Positions 16,262-25,032 of a stretch of DNA of 64,000 nucleotides are shown here, one piece after another (position 1 is the first letter of the stretch; every line of letters begins with the position of its first letter). This stretch comes from Synechococcus sp. CCY 0621 (GTDB lineage Bacteria > Cyanobacteriota > Cyanobacteriia > PCC-6307 > Cyanobiaceae). A program made the position numbers and the translations under genes. The notes under the pieces were generated by a model. It saw nothing but the letters and a program-made list of their open reading frames with translations, did no database searches and was not told where the DNA came from. Location: positions 124,001 to 188,000 of the forward strand of contig NZ_JAFKRH010000015.1 in NCBI RefSeq assembly GCF_019038465.1, read 5' to 3'.

Positions 16262-16998
16262 ATGCGTCTGGCTATCGTGGGTGCGGGCCGACTGGGCGGC
16301 TATTTCGGTGCCCGTCTATGCAGGGGCGGAGCCGATGTGCTCTTCATCGCCTGCGGAGCACACCTTCAGGCCATGAAGACCGATGGCCTGCGGATCGAGT
16401 GCCCCGATCCGTTCCACATCGCCTCAGTCGGGGCGAGGACGATCCGCGTGTCGTCGGCATCGTCGATGTCGTGATGCTCTGGGACACCGTGGCCGCGCCA
16501 CAACAGATCTGACCATTGGTCGGGCCGAGCACTGCGATCCTTTCGCCCCAGAATGGTGTTCTGAAGGACTAGGACCTGCAGGCGGCCCTCGGCCCATCGC
16601 AGATCGTGGACGGCGTCAGTTAGATCGCCGCGACCCTTGACAGGCCTGGCGTCATTCGCCGGGCAGGTCCCCTGCAGAAGCTGGTGTTCGGTGAGTTCTA
16701 TGGGTCCCGATCCTCTCGAGGTGAGGCACTGCTGCAGGCCTGCCTCGCTGGTGGCATCGAGGCCGAGCTCTCCGGCGACATCCTGCACGACACGTGGCGG
16801 AAGTTCGTGTTTCTGGTGAGGCTCTCGGGCACCACCACCACGATCTGCAAGACCATCGTTGTGATTCGTGGCAATCCGCGGACCCGTACCTACCTGCTGG
16901 ATGTCTTGCGCGAAGTGGTGGCGGTCGGCCGTGTCCACGGAGTGGATCCGGCTGAGCACGAAGCGGAGGAGGCCCTGCAACGAACGCGCCGCCATTGA
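16262..16998 (+). pseudogene. panE: Ketopantoate reductase (PanE/ApbA) relic
   Basis: The start at ATG 16262 has a GGAAGGAG ribosome site. It encodes the Rossmann opening MRLAIVGAGRLGGYFGARLC followed by ADVLFIACGAHLQAM. After about 60 residues the frame breaks. Later pieces in other frames match the family: LVGPSTAILSPQNGV, LQKLVFGEFYGS, AELSGDILHDTWRKFVFLV and LLDVLREVVAVGRVHGVD. Several stops and frame changes are present and the C-terminal domain is truncated. PanE reduces ketopantoate in pantothenate synthesis, but PanE-like proteins have other substrates too. The region 16999-17175 has no clear gene. Confidence 0.75.
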
Positions 16999-17175
16999 CT
17001 ACATGCTCAACGCGTGTAGCAGCCAACCACGAGATTTTCTGTAACCACGCCTGCTGTGGATGCCGGGGTTGTTGCCGTCGTGCCAGAAGCTCTGAGCAGT
17101 CTCGGAGGAGATAGCTTTCTGGACGCCGTGTCCCGTGCACTGGATTCCACGCGAGTCTGAGTTGTGTCGCTTGCC

Positions 17176-17568
17176 ATGAAGTTCGGCTACACGATCATCT
17201 ACGTCCCGGATGTGGCCCAGTCGCTTGCCTTCTTCGAAGCCGCCTTCGGTCTGAGGCGCCGGTTTCTGCATGAATCGGGCACCTATGGCGAGCTGGACAC
17301 GGGGGAGACGACCCTGGCCTTCGCCGACCACGCCCTCGGGGATGCGAATGTCCCCGGCGGCCTTGTCCGAGCCGATGGATCCCAGCAACCCCTGGGTGTC
17401 GAGATCGCCCTGGTGACGGAGGATGTGGCGGCCGCGCACCTCCAGGCTCTGCAGGAGGGCGCAACGGAGCTCGCTGCTCCCCTGATCAAGCCCTGGGGCC
17501 AGACGGTCTCCTACGTCCGGGCCCCTGACGGCACCCTCATCGAACTCTGCACCCCGGTGGCAGGCTGA
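17176..17568 (+). CDS. VOC family (glyoxalase/bleomycin-resistance-like) protein
   Basis: The protein has 130 residues from ATG 17176. Two beta-alpha-beta-beta-beta modules are visible, starting MKFGYTIIYVPDVAQSLAFF and ending YVRAPDGTLIELCTP. The Glu of LIELC is the usual C-terminal metal ligand. An N-terminal His ligand is not obvious, so metal binding is uncertain. Functions in this superfamily range from glyoxalase I to antibiotic binding. A GTG at 17164 would add four residues. The ORF is intact, unlike its upstream neighbours. Confidence 0.85.
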   Translation: MKFGYTIIYVPDVAQSLAFFEAAFGLRRRFLHESGTYGELDTGETTLAFADHALGDANVPGGLVRADGSQQPLGVEIALVTEDVAAAHLQALQEGATELAAPLIKPWGQTVSYVRAPDGTLIELCTPVAG

Positions 17569-17652
17569 GGGCGCCCTGCTTTGCCGAAACCCGTAGCGGT
17601 GGTCCCTGATCACGGATGTGTGCCACGTTGGCAGGCGCTGTGGTGAGCTTCC

Positions 17653-18146
17653 GTGAACGCACCGCCCCTGACAGTGCGCCGAGCGACGCACGCCGACCTG
17701 ACGGTGCTGGCCCGCTTCGGCTTCGCCCTTGGTCAGCTGCATGTCGGTTTTGATGGGGCTCGCTTCGCCGTGCCGCCCGGTGCGGTGGCGAGGGCGCCTG
17801 TGCGGCGTTCTTCCGGGCGGAGCTCCAGCGTCCGGAGGTCGTGCTGCTGATCGCCCAGGCGGGTTCCCAACCCGTGGGTTATGCCTTCGTGCGGATGGAG
17901 CCGATGAGCTTGGTGGAGCTGCGCGGCGCTGGAGCCTGGCTTCACGACATCTACGTGGATCCCCAGGCCAGGAGCGGCGGCATCGGCCGCCGGCTGCTCG
18001 AGGCGGCCAAGGAGGTGGCCCTCGCCCTGGGCTCCACCAGCCTGATGCTCAGTGCGTCGACGCACAATGCCGCCGCCCGTCAACTGTTCGAGCGCTCCGG
18101 ACTCCGCCCGACCATGGTCGAGATGCGGATCGAACTGGGGGCGTGA
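17653..18146 (+). pseudogene. GNAT acetyltransferase with one frameshift
   Basis: The first frame from GTG 17653 reads PLTVRRATHADLTVLARFGF and LGQLHVGFDGARFAVPPG. Around 17785-17800 the reading must shift to continue with AAFFRAELQRPEVVLLIAQ. The acetyl-CoA region DIYVDPQARSGGIGRRLLEA and the end ARQLFERSGLRPTMVEMRI follow. The total of 494 bases is two over a multiple of three. A single missing base or a sequencing error would explain it. The stop overlaps the GTG of the next gene (GTGA). Confidence 0.8.
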
Positions 18147-18481
18147 AGCGGGAGCTCCCCCTTGAGGACGCCGCCGAGATCGAACGCCTTGTCCGCGATT
18201 TCGAAGCCCTGTCGCTTCCGCGAGCCAACTGGACGCACCGCGCCCATCTTGCTGTCGGCGTTCACTACGTTCGCCACTGGGGCCTGGATGGCGCCCTGCA
18301 GCGGATGCGGGAGCGCCTCCAGGCCTACAACCTGGCCTGCGGCGACCCCGTCGGTTACAGCGAGACGATCACAGCTGCCTATCTCGCCAGCATCGCTGCT
18401 GAAATCAGCAGCGACGGCCGTGCTGTGAGCATGGCCGACCAGGTCGCTCGGCTGGAGAAGCGTGTGCTGACCGTCCGCTGA
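18143..18481 (+). CDS. Conserved WTH-motif protein of unknown function
   Basis: The 112-residue ORF starts at GTG 18143, overlapping the GNAT stop. It is helical, with a central motif NWTHRAHLAVGVHYV and a later block GYSETITAAYLASIA. Small proteins with the W-T-H-x-x-H-L pattern are found in many bacteria, often next to acetyltransferases or enzymes of small-molecule metabolism. Their function is not established to my knowledge. The His pairs could bind a metal, which is inference. It is the last gene of the island and is followed six bases later by the convergent topoisomerase gene. Confidence 0.65.
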   Translation: MKRELPLEDAAEIERLVRDFEALSLPRANWTHRAHLAVGVHYVRHWGLDGALQRMRERLQAYNLACGDPVGYSETITAAYLASIAAEISSDGRAVSMADQVARLEKRVLTVR

Positions 18482-18486
18482 CCGGC

Positions 18487-20955
18487 CTACGGCCCGCCGA
18501 TCAAGGGCACCAGTTGCTGCACCGCATCGCCGGGCTTCAGCGCCAGCAAGGTGCCTGAGCCGCCGCAGTCTTCCGGTGCCAGCTGGGGGGCCTTCAGCCG
18601 CAGGCTGCGGCCCTCGCTGCCCTCCAGCGTCACGCCGATCACAGGGGCGTCGCCGGCCTGCAGGTCCACCAGGACATCCTCGCGCTCCAGGAAGCGCAGG
18701 CCGATCTGGCCCATGGCGCCCCGCTGGCAGGGCCGCAGGCTCTCGAGCTGCAGCCGTTTCACCTGGCCGCGGCGGCTGGCCAGCAGCACGTCGCCGCCGG
18801 CGGCCGCCCGCGCCGCCCCCACGATCCGTTCGCCCGGCAGCAGGCGCAGCAGCATCGGCCCCTGGGCGGTGCGGCCCAGCACCGGCAGGTTGGGGTCGTT
18901 GATCGCCAGCCGCAGCACCCGCCCCGTGCTGGTGGCCACCACCAGATCCTCCCCCTCCAGGCAGGGCACCACCCGCTGCAGCGCCACGCCTTCCTTGAGC
19001 TTCAGCACGGTGGCAGGCCGGCCCGAAAGCTCCAGGAAATCCTCGATCGGCAGCCGCTTGAAGCGTCCATCGGTGCTCAGCAGCCCCAGGCTGCCGCTGG
19101 CGGGCTGCGGCAGAGGCAGCACCTGCACCACCTGCTCCCCCTGCAGGCTGTCGGGCAGGAAGCGCTCCAGCTTGCCGGGGTGCTGGCCGGCGAATTCCCA
19201 GCGCAGCAACGCCACCTTGCCGCCGGCACTGAAAGCCAGCAGGGCCGGCTGCTCGGCCACCGGCAGGATCAGTCGCGCCGGCGGCGGCAGCTCGCCCAGC
19301 TCGGCGGCGTCATCGAGGTGCAGCCGCCCCAGCACCTGGGGCGTCACGATCCGCACGGCGCCGTCGGTCTGGATCAGGAGCCGGCCATCGCTGGCCAGGG
19401 CCTCGAAGGCCTGCTGCCGCTGCAGTTCGGTGTTGGGCCGCACCGCCGCCGCCCGCTGGGCCACCAGGGCATCGCCGCCCTCCACCAGGCGGGTGCGGCG
19501 GGGCGTCGCATAGCGCTTCTTGAGCCCCTTGAGCTCGCTCACCATCGTGTCGAGCAGGGTGTCGCGGTCGTCGAGCAGGTGCCGCAGCCGGGTGCGTTCC
19601 TGCTCCAGTTCCGCCGCCTCCTTGCGCAGCCCCTCCTGCTCCAGGCCCGTGAGCCGCCGCAGCGGCATGGCCAGCACCGCATCGGCCTGGCGTTCGCTCA
19701 GGTCCAGGTGCACCTGCAGGCTGGCCCGCGCCGTGGCGGCATCCCGTGCCTCGCTGATCATCTCGATCACCCGCTTCAGGTCGTCGAGGGCCTTGATCAG
19801 CCCCTGCACCACCTCCAGTCGGTCTTCGCAGCGTTTCAGCGCATGGTTGGTGCGCCGCAGGATCGTCAGCTCCCTGTACTCCAGGAACCGCAGCAGCAGC
19901 TGGCGCAGGTTCAGCTGCTGGGGCTGGCCGTTCACCAGCGTCAGCAGGATGGCGCCGAAATTGCTCTGCAGGGCCGTGCGGCGCTGCAGTTCCTCCAGCA
20001 CCTTCTGGGGTTCGGCATCGCGCCGCAGTTCGATCACCACCCGCATCCCGTCGCGGTCGCTCTCGTCGCGGATGTCGGCGATGCCGCCGATCTTGCCGTC
20101 GTTGACCTGCTCGGCCAGCTTCTCGATCCAGCCCGCCTTGCTCAACTGGTACGGCAGCTCCGTCACCACCACGGCACCGCGGCGGTGGCGCCCCTTGCCC
20201 GGTTGCACTTCCTCGATGTGGGCCACACCCCGCATCGGGATGCTGCCCCGCCCCGTGGCGTAGGTGTCGCGCACGCCGCTGCCCAGCAGCACCTCGCCGC
20301 CGGTGGGGAAGTCCGGGCCCGGCACCATCGCCAGCAGCTTCTCCTCGGGCAGGTCGGGCTTGCGGATCAGGGCGATCAGCGCATCCACCACCTCGCCCAG
20401 GTTGTGGGGGGGGATGCTGGTGGCCATGCCCACGGCGATGCCGGTGCAGCCGTTCAGCAGCAGGAAGGGCAGCTGGGCCGGCAGCACCGTCGGCTCCTGC
20501 TGGGAGCCATCGAAGTTGGGGGCGAAATCGACCGTGTCGCTGCCGATCTCATCGAGCATCGCCTCGTTGGCGATCGGCGCCAGCCGGGTTTCCGTGTACC
20601 GCATCGCCGCCGGCGGATCGTCGTCCACCGAGCCGAAGTTGCCGTGGCCGTCCAGCAGCGGGTGGCGGCTGGCGAAGGTCTGCACCAGTCGCACCAGGGC
20701 GTCGTAGACGGCCTGGTCACCGTGGGGGTGGTACTTGCCCAGCACGTCGCCCACCACCCGGGCGCACTTGCGGTACGGCCGGTCGGGGGTCAGCCCCAGC
20801 TCGTGCATCGCGAACAGGATGCGGCGCTGCACCGGCTTGAGCCCGTCGCGCACGTCCGGCAGGGCCCGTCCCACGATCACGCTCATCGCGTACTCGAGGT
20901 AGGAGCGCTGCATCTCCTGATGCAGGGCGATCGGTTGGACGCGCTCGTCCGGCAT
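18487..20955 (-). CDS. Type II topoisomerase subunit A (ParC/GyrA-like)
   Basis: The 822-residue DNA-cleaving subunit has the catalytic Tyr in [10 protein letters not shown] and the N-terminal winged-helix region with [17 protein letters not shown]. The quinolone-determining helix reads [12 protein letters not shown], with Gln where enteric GyrA and ParC have Ser. The C-terminal pinwheel is present, but the gyrase-specific box is degraded (QRGAMGQ instead of QRRGGKG). This fits a topoisomerase IV-like role, or decatenation, rather than classical supercoiling. Picocyanobacteria usually carry a separate gyrA. The ATG at 20955 begins [11 protein letters not shown]. Confidence 0.88.
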   Translation of the reverse strand: MPDERVQPIALHQEMQRSYLEYAMSVIVGRALPDVRDGLKPVQRRILFAMHELGLTPDRPYRKCARVVGDVLGKYHPHGDQAVYDALVRLVQTFASRHPLLDGHGNFGSVDDDPPAAMRYTETRLAPIANEAMLDEIGSDTVDFAPNFDGSQQEPTVLPAQLPFLLLNGCTGIAVGMATSIPPHNLGEVVDALIALIRKPDLPEEKLLAMVPGPDFPTGGEVLLGSGVRDTYATGRGSIPMRGVAHIEEVQPGKGRHRRGAVVVTELPYQLSKAGWIEKLAEQVNDGKIGGIADIRDESDRDGMRVVIELRRDAEPQKVLEELQRRTALQSNFGAILLTLVNGQPQQLNLRQLLLRFLEYRELTILRRTNHALKRCEDRLEVVQGLIKALDDLKRVIEMISEARDAATARASLQVHLDLSERQADAVLAMPLRRLTGLEQEGLRKEAAELEQERTRLRHLLDDRDTLLDTMVSELKGLKKRYATPRRTRLVEGGDALVAQRAAAVRPNTELQRQQAFEALASDGRLLIQTDGAVRIVTPQVLGRLHLDDAAELGELPPPARLILPVAEQPALLAFSAGGKVALLRWEFAGQHPGKLERFLPDSLQGEQVVQVLPLPQPASGSLGLLSTDGRFKRLPIEDFLELSGRPATVLKLKEGVALQRVVPCLEGEDLVVATSTGRVLRLAINDPNLPVLGRTAQGPMLLRLLPGERIVGAARAAAGGDVLLASRRGQVKRLQLESLRPCQRGAMGQIGLRFLEREDVLVDLQAGDAPVIGVTLEGSEGRSLRLKAPQLAPEDCGGSGTLLALKPGDAVQQLVPLIGGP

Positions 20956-21017
20956 CCGGTCCTGGGGGTCTGCGGCTCAGGGCGCTCAGCCTACAGATGG
21001 TGCCCGTGGCAACCAGA

Positions 21018-21923
21018 TCAGGAGTCGTCGCTGCTGCCACCGTTGCCGTCACCGGCGGTGGCATTGGCCTGGGCCCGCTCCACCGCGGCCTTCAGCTCCG
21101 GCAGGGCCAGCAGCTGGGCGGTCACCGCCCGCAGCCGCGGCCCCCACAGCTGCTCCTTCTGGAAGCTGTCCTTCACGTAGTTGGGCTCCTCAGCCAGGGC
21201 GGTTTCGGCCAGCTTCAGGGCCTGGGCCCGCTCCGCCGGTCCGCGCTCAAACAGGGCCGCCGCCAGGGCCAGGGAGGTTTCGGCGATGTCCGGCTTGATC
21301 TTCAGCACCCGCTGCCAGCGGCCGATGGCGTCGGCGGTGCGGCCGCTCTCGAACAGCACCAGGCCCTGGTTGTTGATCGCTTCCCAGAAGTCCTTGCGCA
21401 GCCCCGCAGCCTTCTCGAACGAGCCCAGGGCCGCGTCGGTGTTGCCCAGCAGGATCTGGGCATTGCCCAGATCGAAGTAGGCACCGGCGTTCTTGCCGTC
21501 CAGTTCAATGCCTTTGCGCAGCAGGCCGATGGCGTCCTGGGGCTTGCCATTGCGCAGGGCCAGGGAGCCTTCGGCGAACCAGATGCCGGCATTGTTGGGA
21601 TCCAGCTGCTTGGCCCGGGCCAGGGCCACCACCGCCTTCTCCATCTGGTTGCTGCGCAGTTCCGCCTCCGCCAGCAGCACCCAGCCGCGGGGGTCGTCCG
21701 GCAGCAGCCGCACGGTCAGTTCCGCCAGCCGGGCGGCGTCCTCCGCCTGGCCGAGCCGCAGCAACCGTGCCGCCGCCTGGGCGATGCCCAGCCCCGCCCC
21801 CTCCAGTTCCTTTTCCTGGGGCAGGTACACGAAAGGCACCAGTGCCTTGGCCGGAGCGGGAAGCACCGTCAGTGGCAAGGCCAGGCAGAGGGAGGAAAAC
21901 AGTCGCCAGAACCGCCGGCCCAC
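21018..21923 (-). CDS. Exported tetratricopeptide-repeat protein
   Basis: The protein has 301 residues. Residues 1-28 look like a Sec signal peptide (LFSSLCLALPLTVLPAPAKA), so it is probably periplasmic or thylakoid-lumenal. About five TPR units follow. Clear ones begin near DPRGWVLLAEAELRSNQMEK, NAGIWFAEGSLALRNGKPQD and NAGAYFDLGNAQILLGNTDA. TPR proteins are scaffolds, and this one is of cyanobacterial type with no known partner. It lies between queG and the topoisomerase gene on the same strand. Confidence 0.8.
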   Translation of the reverse strand: MGRRFWRLFSSLCLALPLTVLPAPAKALVPFVYLPQEKELEGAGLGIAQAAARLLRLGQAEDAARLAELTVRLLPDDPRGWVLLAEAELRSNQMEKAVVALARAKQLDPNNAGIWFAEGSLALRNGKPQDAIGLLRKGIELDGKNAGAYFDLGNAQILLGNTDAALGSFEKAAGLRKDFWEAINNQGLVLFESGRTADAIGRWQRVLKIKPDIAETSLALAAALFERGPAERAQALKLAETALAEEPNYVKDSFQKEQLWGPRLRAVTAQLLALPELKAAVERAQANATAGDGNGGSSDDS

Positions 21924-21947
21924 GGAATCACCCCGAATCCTCCCAGC

Positions 21948-22940
21948 CTAGGGAGCCGTCCCCCGTTGTCCCCCACCGCCCGCCAGCGCCGCCCGGATGT
22001 TGCGCCGCCACATGGCCGGCCGGATCCGCCGCAGGGCCGAAGCCCGCAGCCGCTCGTCCCAGTCGGCGTCGCTCCAGTCCAGGGCCTCCTCGCCCCGCAG
22101 ATCCAGCAGCCACGGGCGCGGCTGCACGTCCACGTCGCCGGCGATGGGCAGGGCCTGGTGGTTCCAGGGGCAGACCTCCTGGCAGATGTCGCAGCCGGCC
22201 ACCCAGCCCTGCAGGCGCCCGGCGATCGGCGCCGGCAGGGCTTCGTCCCGGTTCTCGATTGTGTGATACGCCAGGCAGCGGCGGGCATCGACCACGAAGG
22301 GCTCGTCGATGGCGCCGGTGGGGCAGGCGTCGATGCAGGCGGTGCAGGCGCCGCACAGGGGTTCGGCCGGGTGGTCGGGCGGCAGGTCGAGGCTGGTGAG
22401 CAGGTGGCCCAGCAGCATCCAGGAGCCGCGGCGGCGATCGATCAGGTTGCCGTTCTTGCCGATCCAGCCCAGGCCCGCCTCCTCCGCCCAGGCCTTGTCG
22501 AGCAGGGGCGCACTGTCGACGCAGGCCCGCCAGGTGGTGCCCGGCGCGGCCTCCTCCAGCCAGCGCCCCAGCTGTCGCAGGCGCCCATCGATCACCCGGT
22601 GGTAGTCGCGCCCCCAGCCGTAGCGGGCCACCCGCAGGCTGCCCGGTGCCTGCTCCCGGGCCACGTGGTAGTTCCAGCCCACGGCCAGCACGCTGCGCAC
22701 CCCCGGCAGCAGCGCCTCGATCCGCTGGCGGCGCGGGTCGTTCATCCAGCCCATCCCCGCCTGGTGACCCGCCGCCAGCCAGCGCTCCAGGGCGGCGTTG
22801 CGCAGGGGCAGCCGGCCCCCCCCCGGCACCGCCGCCAGGCCCACAGGCGCGAAGCCCAGTGCCTCGGCCCGGGCCCGCAGTGCCGCCGCTAGCGCGCTGG
22901 GGGAGCCGGGAACGTTCAAGGGCTGCCGGTAGAGTCCCAC
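21948..22940 (-). CDS. queG: Epoxyqueuosine reductase
   Basis: QueG reduces epoxyqueuosine to queuosine in tRNA, using cobalamin and two 4Fe-4S clusters. The 330-residue protein has both cluster motifs: CGACTACIDACPTGAID and CDICQEVCPW. The N-terminal cobalamin-binding domain contains RVARYGWGRDYH. The length is slightly short of proteins that carry an extra C-terminal HEAT domain, so this is the compact form. It starts at GTG 22940. It and the HpsJ-like gene diverge with 18 bases between starts. Confidence 0.92.
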   Translation of the reverse strand: MGLYRQPLNVPGSPSALAAALRARAEALGFAPVGLAAVPGGGRLPLRNAALERWLAAGHQAGMGWMNDPRRQRIEALLPGVRSVLAVGWNYHVAREQAPGSLRVARYGWGRDYHRVIDGRLRQLGRWLEEAAPGTTWRACVDSAPLLDKAWAEEAGLGWIGKNGNLIDRRRGSWMLLGHLLTSLDLPPDHPAEPLCGACTACIDACPTGAIDEPFVVDARRCLAYHTIENRDEALPAPIAGRLQGWVAGCDICQEVCPWNHQALPIAGDVDVQPRPWLLDLRGEEALDWSDADWDERLRASALRRIRPAMWRRNIRAALAGGGGQRGTAP

Positions 22941-22958
22941 GAATCCGACCCTCCCTGA

Positions 22959-23609
22959 GTGGCTGCCGTTTCCTCCTCCCGTTTCAGCCCGCTGTTGCGC
23001 TGGATGGGCCTCACCCTGGTGGTGCTGCTTGTCCTGCAGCTGGTCGCCGTCCTCAGCCTCTGGGACTGGGAAGAGGAGGCGTTCCGCCAGCTGGTGGTGG
23101 AGCGGCTGATCAGCCAGGCCCCCATGGGTCTGATCGGTCTGCTGCTCATGTACCTCTCCTCCCGCCTGGAAGACCAGTCGGAGGGGCGCACGCCCGTCCT
23201 CTGGACGGTCTGCATCATCAGTGGTCTGCTGGCTGTTCTGCTGACCGCCTCGCTGCCGATCACGTTCGGTGGTGACCAGCAGATGCAGCAGCAGAACGAC
23301 CAGCAGATCGCCGCCAAGCGCGGCCAGCTGGAGATGGCCCGCCAGCAGAGCAAGGATCCCGCCCTGCTGCAGCAGCTGATCCGCCAGGCCGAAGCCACCG
23401 GCCAGGTGCCCCCCGGCGCCACCGAGGCCCAGAAGACCCAGTCGGCCCGGGCCTTCATCGATCGCCAGCTCGACCAGCTCGAAACCCAGTTCAAGCAGAC
23501 CGAGCAGACCGGCAAGGTCACCCTCAGCCAGCGCCGCTATGGCGGATCGCTTGGCGCGGTGGTGCTGATCATCGCGTTCACCATCCTTTGCCTCGGCAGT
23601 GTCCTGTAA
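22959..23609 (+). CDS. HpsJ-like two-end membrane protein
   Basis: The 216-residue protein has helices at about residues 14-35, 53-68 and 79-98. A long Gln-rich soluble segment follows with MARQQSKDPALLQQLI and coiled-coil character, then a final helix (GAVVLIIAFTILCLG). This layout matches the cyanobacterial HpsJ-B family linked to hormogonium polysaccharide export. Unicellular species also have it, so that role may not apply. It starts at GTG 22959. It is followed by the DUF502 gene. Confidence 0.65.
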   Translation: MAAVSSSRFSPLLRWMGLTLVVLLVLQLVAVLSLWDWEEEAFRQLVVERLISQAPMGLIGLLLMYLSSRLEDQSEGRTPVLWTVCIISGLLAVLLTASLPITFGGDQQMQQQNDQQIAAKRGQLEMARQQSKDPALLQQLIRQAEATGQVPPGATEAQKTQSARAFIDRQLDQLETQFKQTEQTGKVTLSQRRYGGSLGAVVLIIAFTILCLGSVL

Positions 23610-23663
23610 GACCCCCGTGGATCGTTACCGTTAGGGTTTCGCCCCTACGGACCCCTTCTTCCA

Positions 23664-24395
23664 TTGGTCCCATCCAGTAGTCCCAGTTCCGACCAGCCCC
23701 TGGGCAACCGGCTGCAGCAGGATCTCAAGAACGATCTGATCGCCGGCCTGCTGGTGGTCATTCCGTTGGCCACCACGATCTGGCTCGCCACCACGGTGAG
23801 CCGCTTCGTGCTGGCCTTCCTCACCTCGATTCCCAAGCAGTTCAACCCGTTCAACACCCTCAACCCCCTCCTCCAGGACCTGATCAACCTGGGGGTGGGG
23901 CTGCTGGTGCCCCTGCTGGGCATCCTGTTGATCGGCCTGATGGCCCGCAACATCGTCGGCCGCTGGCTGCTGGAGTTCGGTGAGGGCACCCTGCTGCGCA
24001 TCCCCCTGGCGGGCTCCGTCTACAAGACCCTCAAGCAGCTGCTGGAAACCTTCCTGCAGGGCAACTCCAGCCGCTTCCGGCGGGTGGTGCTGGTGGAGTA
24101 TCCCCGCGAAGGGCTCTACGCCGTGGGCTTCGTCACCGGAGTGATCGGCACCGCCATCCAGTCCGATTTCGGCGAGAAGATGCTCAGCGTCTTCATTCCC
24201 ACCGCCCCCAACCCCACCACCGGTTGGTACGCGGTGGTGCCCGAGCGCCTGGTGAAGGATCTGGAGCTGAGCGTGGAGGATGCCTTCCGCACGATCATCT
24301 CCGCCGGCATCGTCAGCCCGGACGAGCGGGAACCCAACTCCAACCGCAGCTTTGCCAGCCTCCTGGCCCAGCTGCGCGCCCCCCAAACCTCCTGA
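23664..24395 (+). CDS. DUF502 membrane protein
   Basis: The 243-residue protein has two transmembrane helices (about 27-52 and 73-95) and a soluble domain with VVLVEYPREGLYAVGFVTG and SVFIPTAPNPTTGWYAVVP. These are the signatures of the DUF502 family, found in bacteria and plants, with no settled biochemical function. TTG 23664 is the only reasonable start. A hairpin, CCGTTAGGG/CCCTACGG, lies at 23628-23650 just upstream. The TGA stop overlaps the ATG of nusB by one base. Confidence 0.85.
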   Translation: MVPSSSPSSDQPLGNRLQQDLKNDLIAGLLVVIPLATTIWLATTVSRFVLAFLTSIPKQFNPFNTLNPLLQDLINLGVGLLVPLLGILLIGLMARNIVGRWLLEFGEGTLLRIPLAGSVYKTLKQLLETFLQGNSSRFRRVVLVEYPREGLYAVGFVTGVIGTAIQSDFGEKMLSVFIPTAPNPTTGWYAVVPERLVKDLELSVEDAFRTIISAGIVSPDEREPNSNRSFASLLAQLRAPQTS

Positions 24396-25021
24396 TGCAG
24401 AGTCGCACCCTTGCCCGTGAACTGGCCCTGCTGATGCTGGGTCAGGTGAGCGATCGCGGCAGTGGGGCCGAAGCCCCCACCGGCTCTTTTGATGTTCTGT
24501 TGCAGCAGGCCGTCACCACCCTCAGCCAGCACGTGCGCGAGGCCCTCGACCGCTCCGCCGAGGATCTGCAGCAGGCCCAGCAGCGGCTGCTCGACAGCGA
24601 GCTGCAGGACCAGGGCGAGAAGCAGCTGCCCACGGTGCGGCGCCACCTGCAGGACGGCCTCACCCATGCCGAGCAGGCCCTCAATCGCCTCTCGGCCAGC
24701 CTGGAGCTGCCGCGTCTGCTGCTCCTGGCCGACCAGGACGCCGTGCGGCTTGATGCCATCGCCCGCGCCAAGGCGGTGCTGCGCGACCGTGAAAGCCTCG
24801 ATCGCCGTATCGACGCGGTGATGGAAGGCTGGCGGCTCACCCGCCTGCCCCGGGTCGACCGCGACATCCTGCGACTGGCGGTGGTGGACCTCGAGGATTT
24901 CGCCACGCCCGCCGCCGTGGCCTGCAACGAAGCGGTGGAACTGGCCAACCGCTACAGCGACGACCAGGGGCGACGCATGATCAACGGTGTGCTGCGGCGC
25001 TTCACCGCCGCCAGGGTTTAG
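24395..25021 (+). CDS. nusB: Transcription antitermination factor NusB
   Basis: NusB pairs with NusE (S10) in rRNA antitermination. The 208-residue protein has the family C-terminal bundle with DRDILRLAVVDLEDFA and ACNEAVELANRYSDDQGRRM. It also has the N-terminal start SRTLARELALLMLGQV. It is longer than the roughly 140-residue enteric form because of a helical insertion in the middle, a known cyanobacterial feature. The ATG overlaps the DUF502 stop (TGATG). Confidence 0.92.
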   Translation: MQSRTLARELALLMLGQVSDRGSGAEAPTGSFDVLLQQAVTTLSQHVREALDRSAEDLQQAQQRLLDSELQDQGEKQLPTVRRHLQDGLTHAEQALNRLSASLELPRLLLLADQDAVRLDAIARAKAVLRDRESLDRRIDAVMEGWRLTRLPRVDRDILRLAVVDLEDFATPAAVACNEAVELANRYSDDQGRRMINGVLRRFTAARV

Positions 25022-25032
25022 GCAGGAACGCG

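Noticed and set aside
23628-23650. CCGTTAGGG hairpin as an attC site
   Set aside because: It is short, lacks separated cores and lies in the core genome upstream of DUF502; it is at most a small regulatory hairpin.
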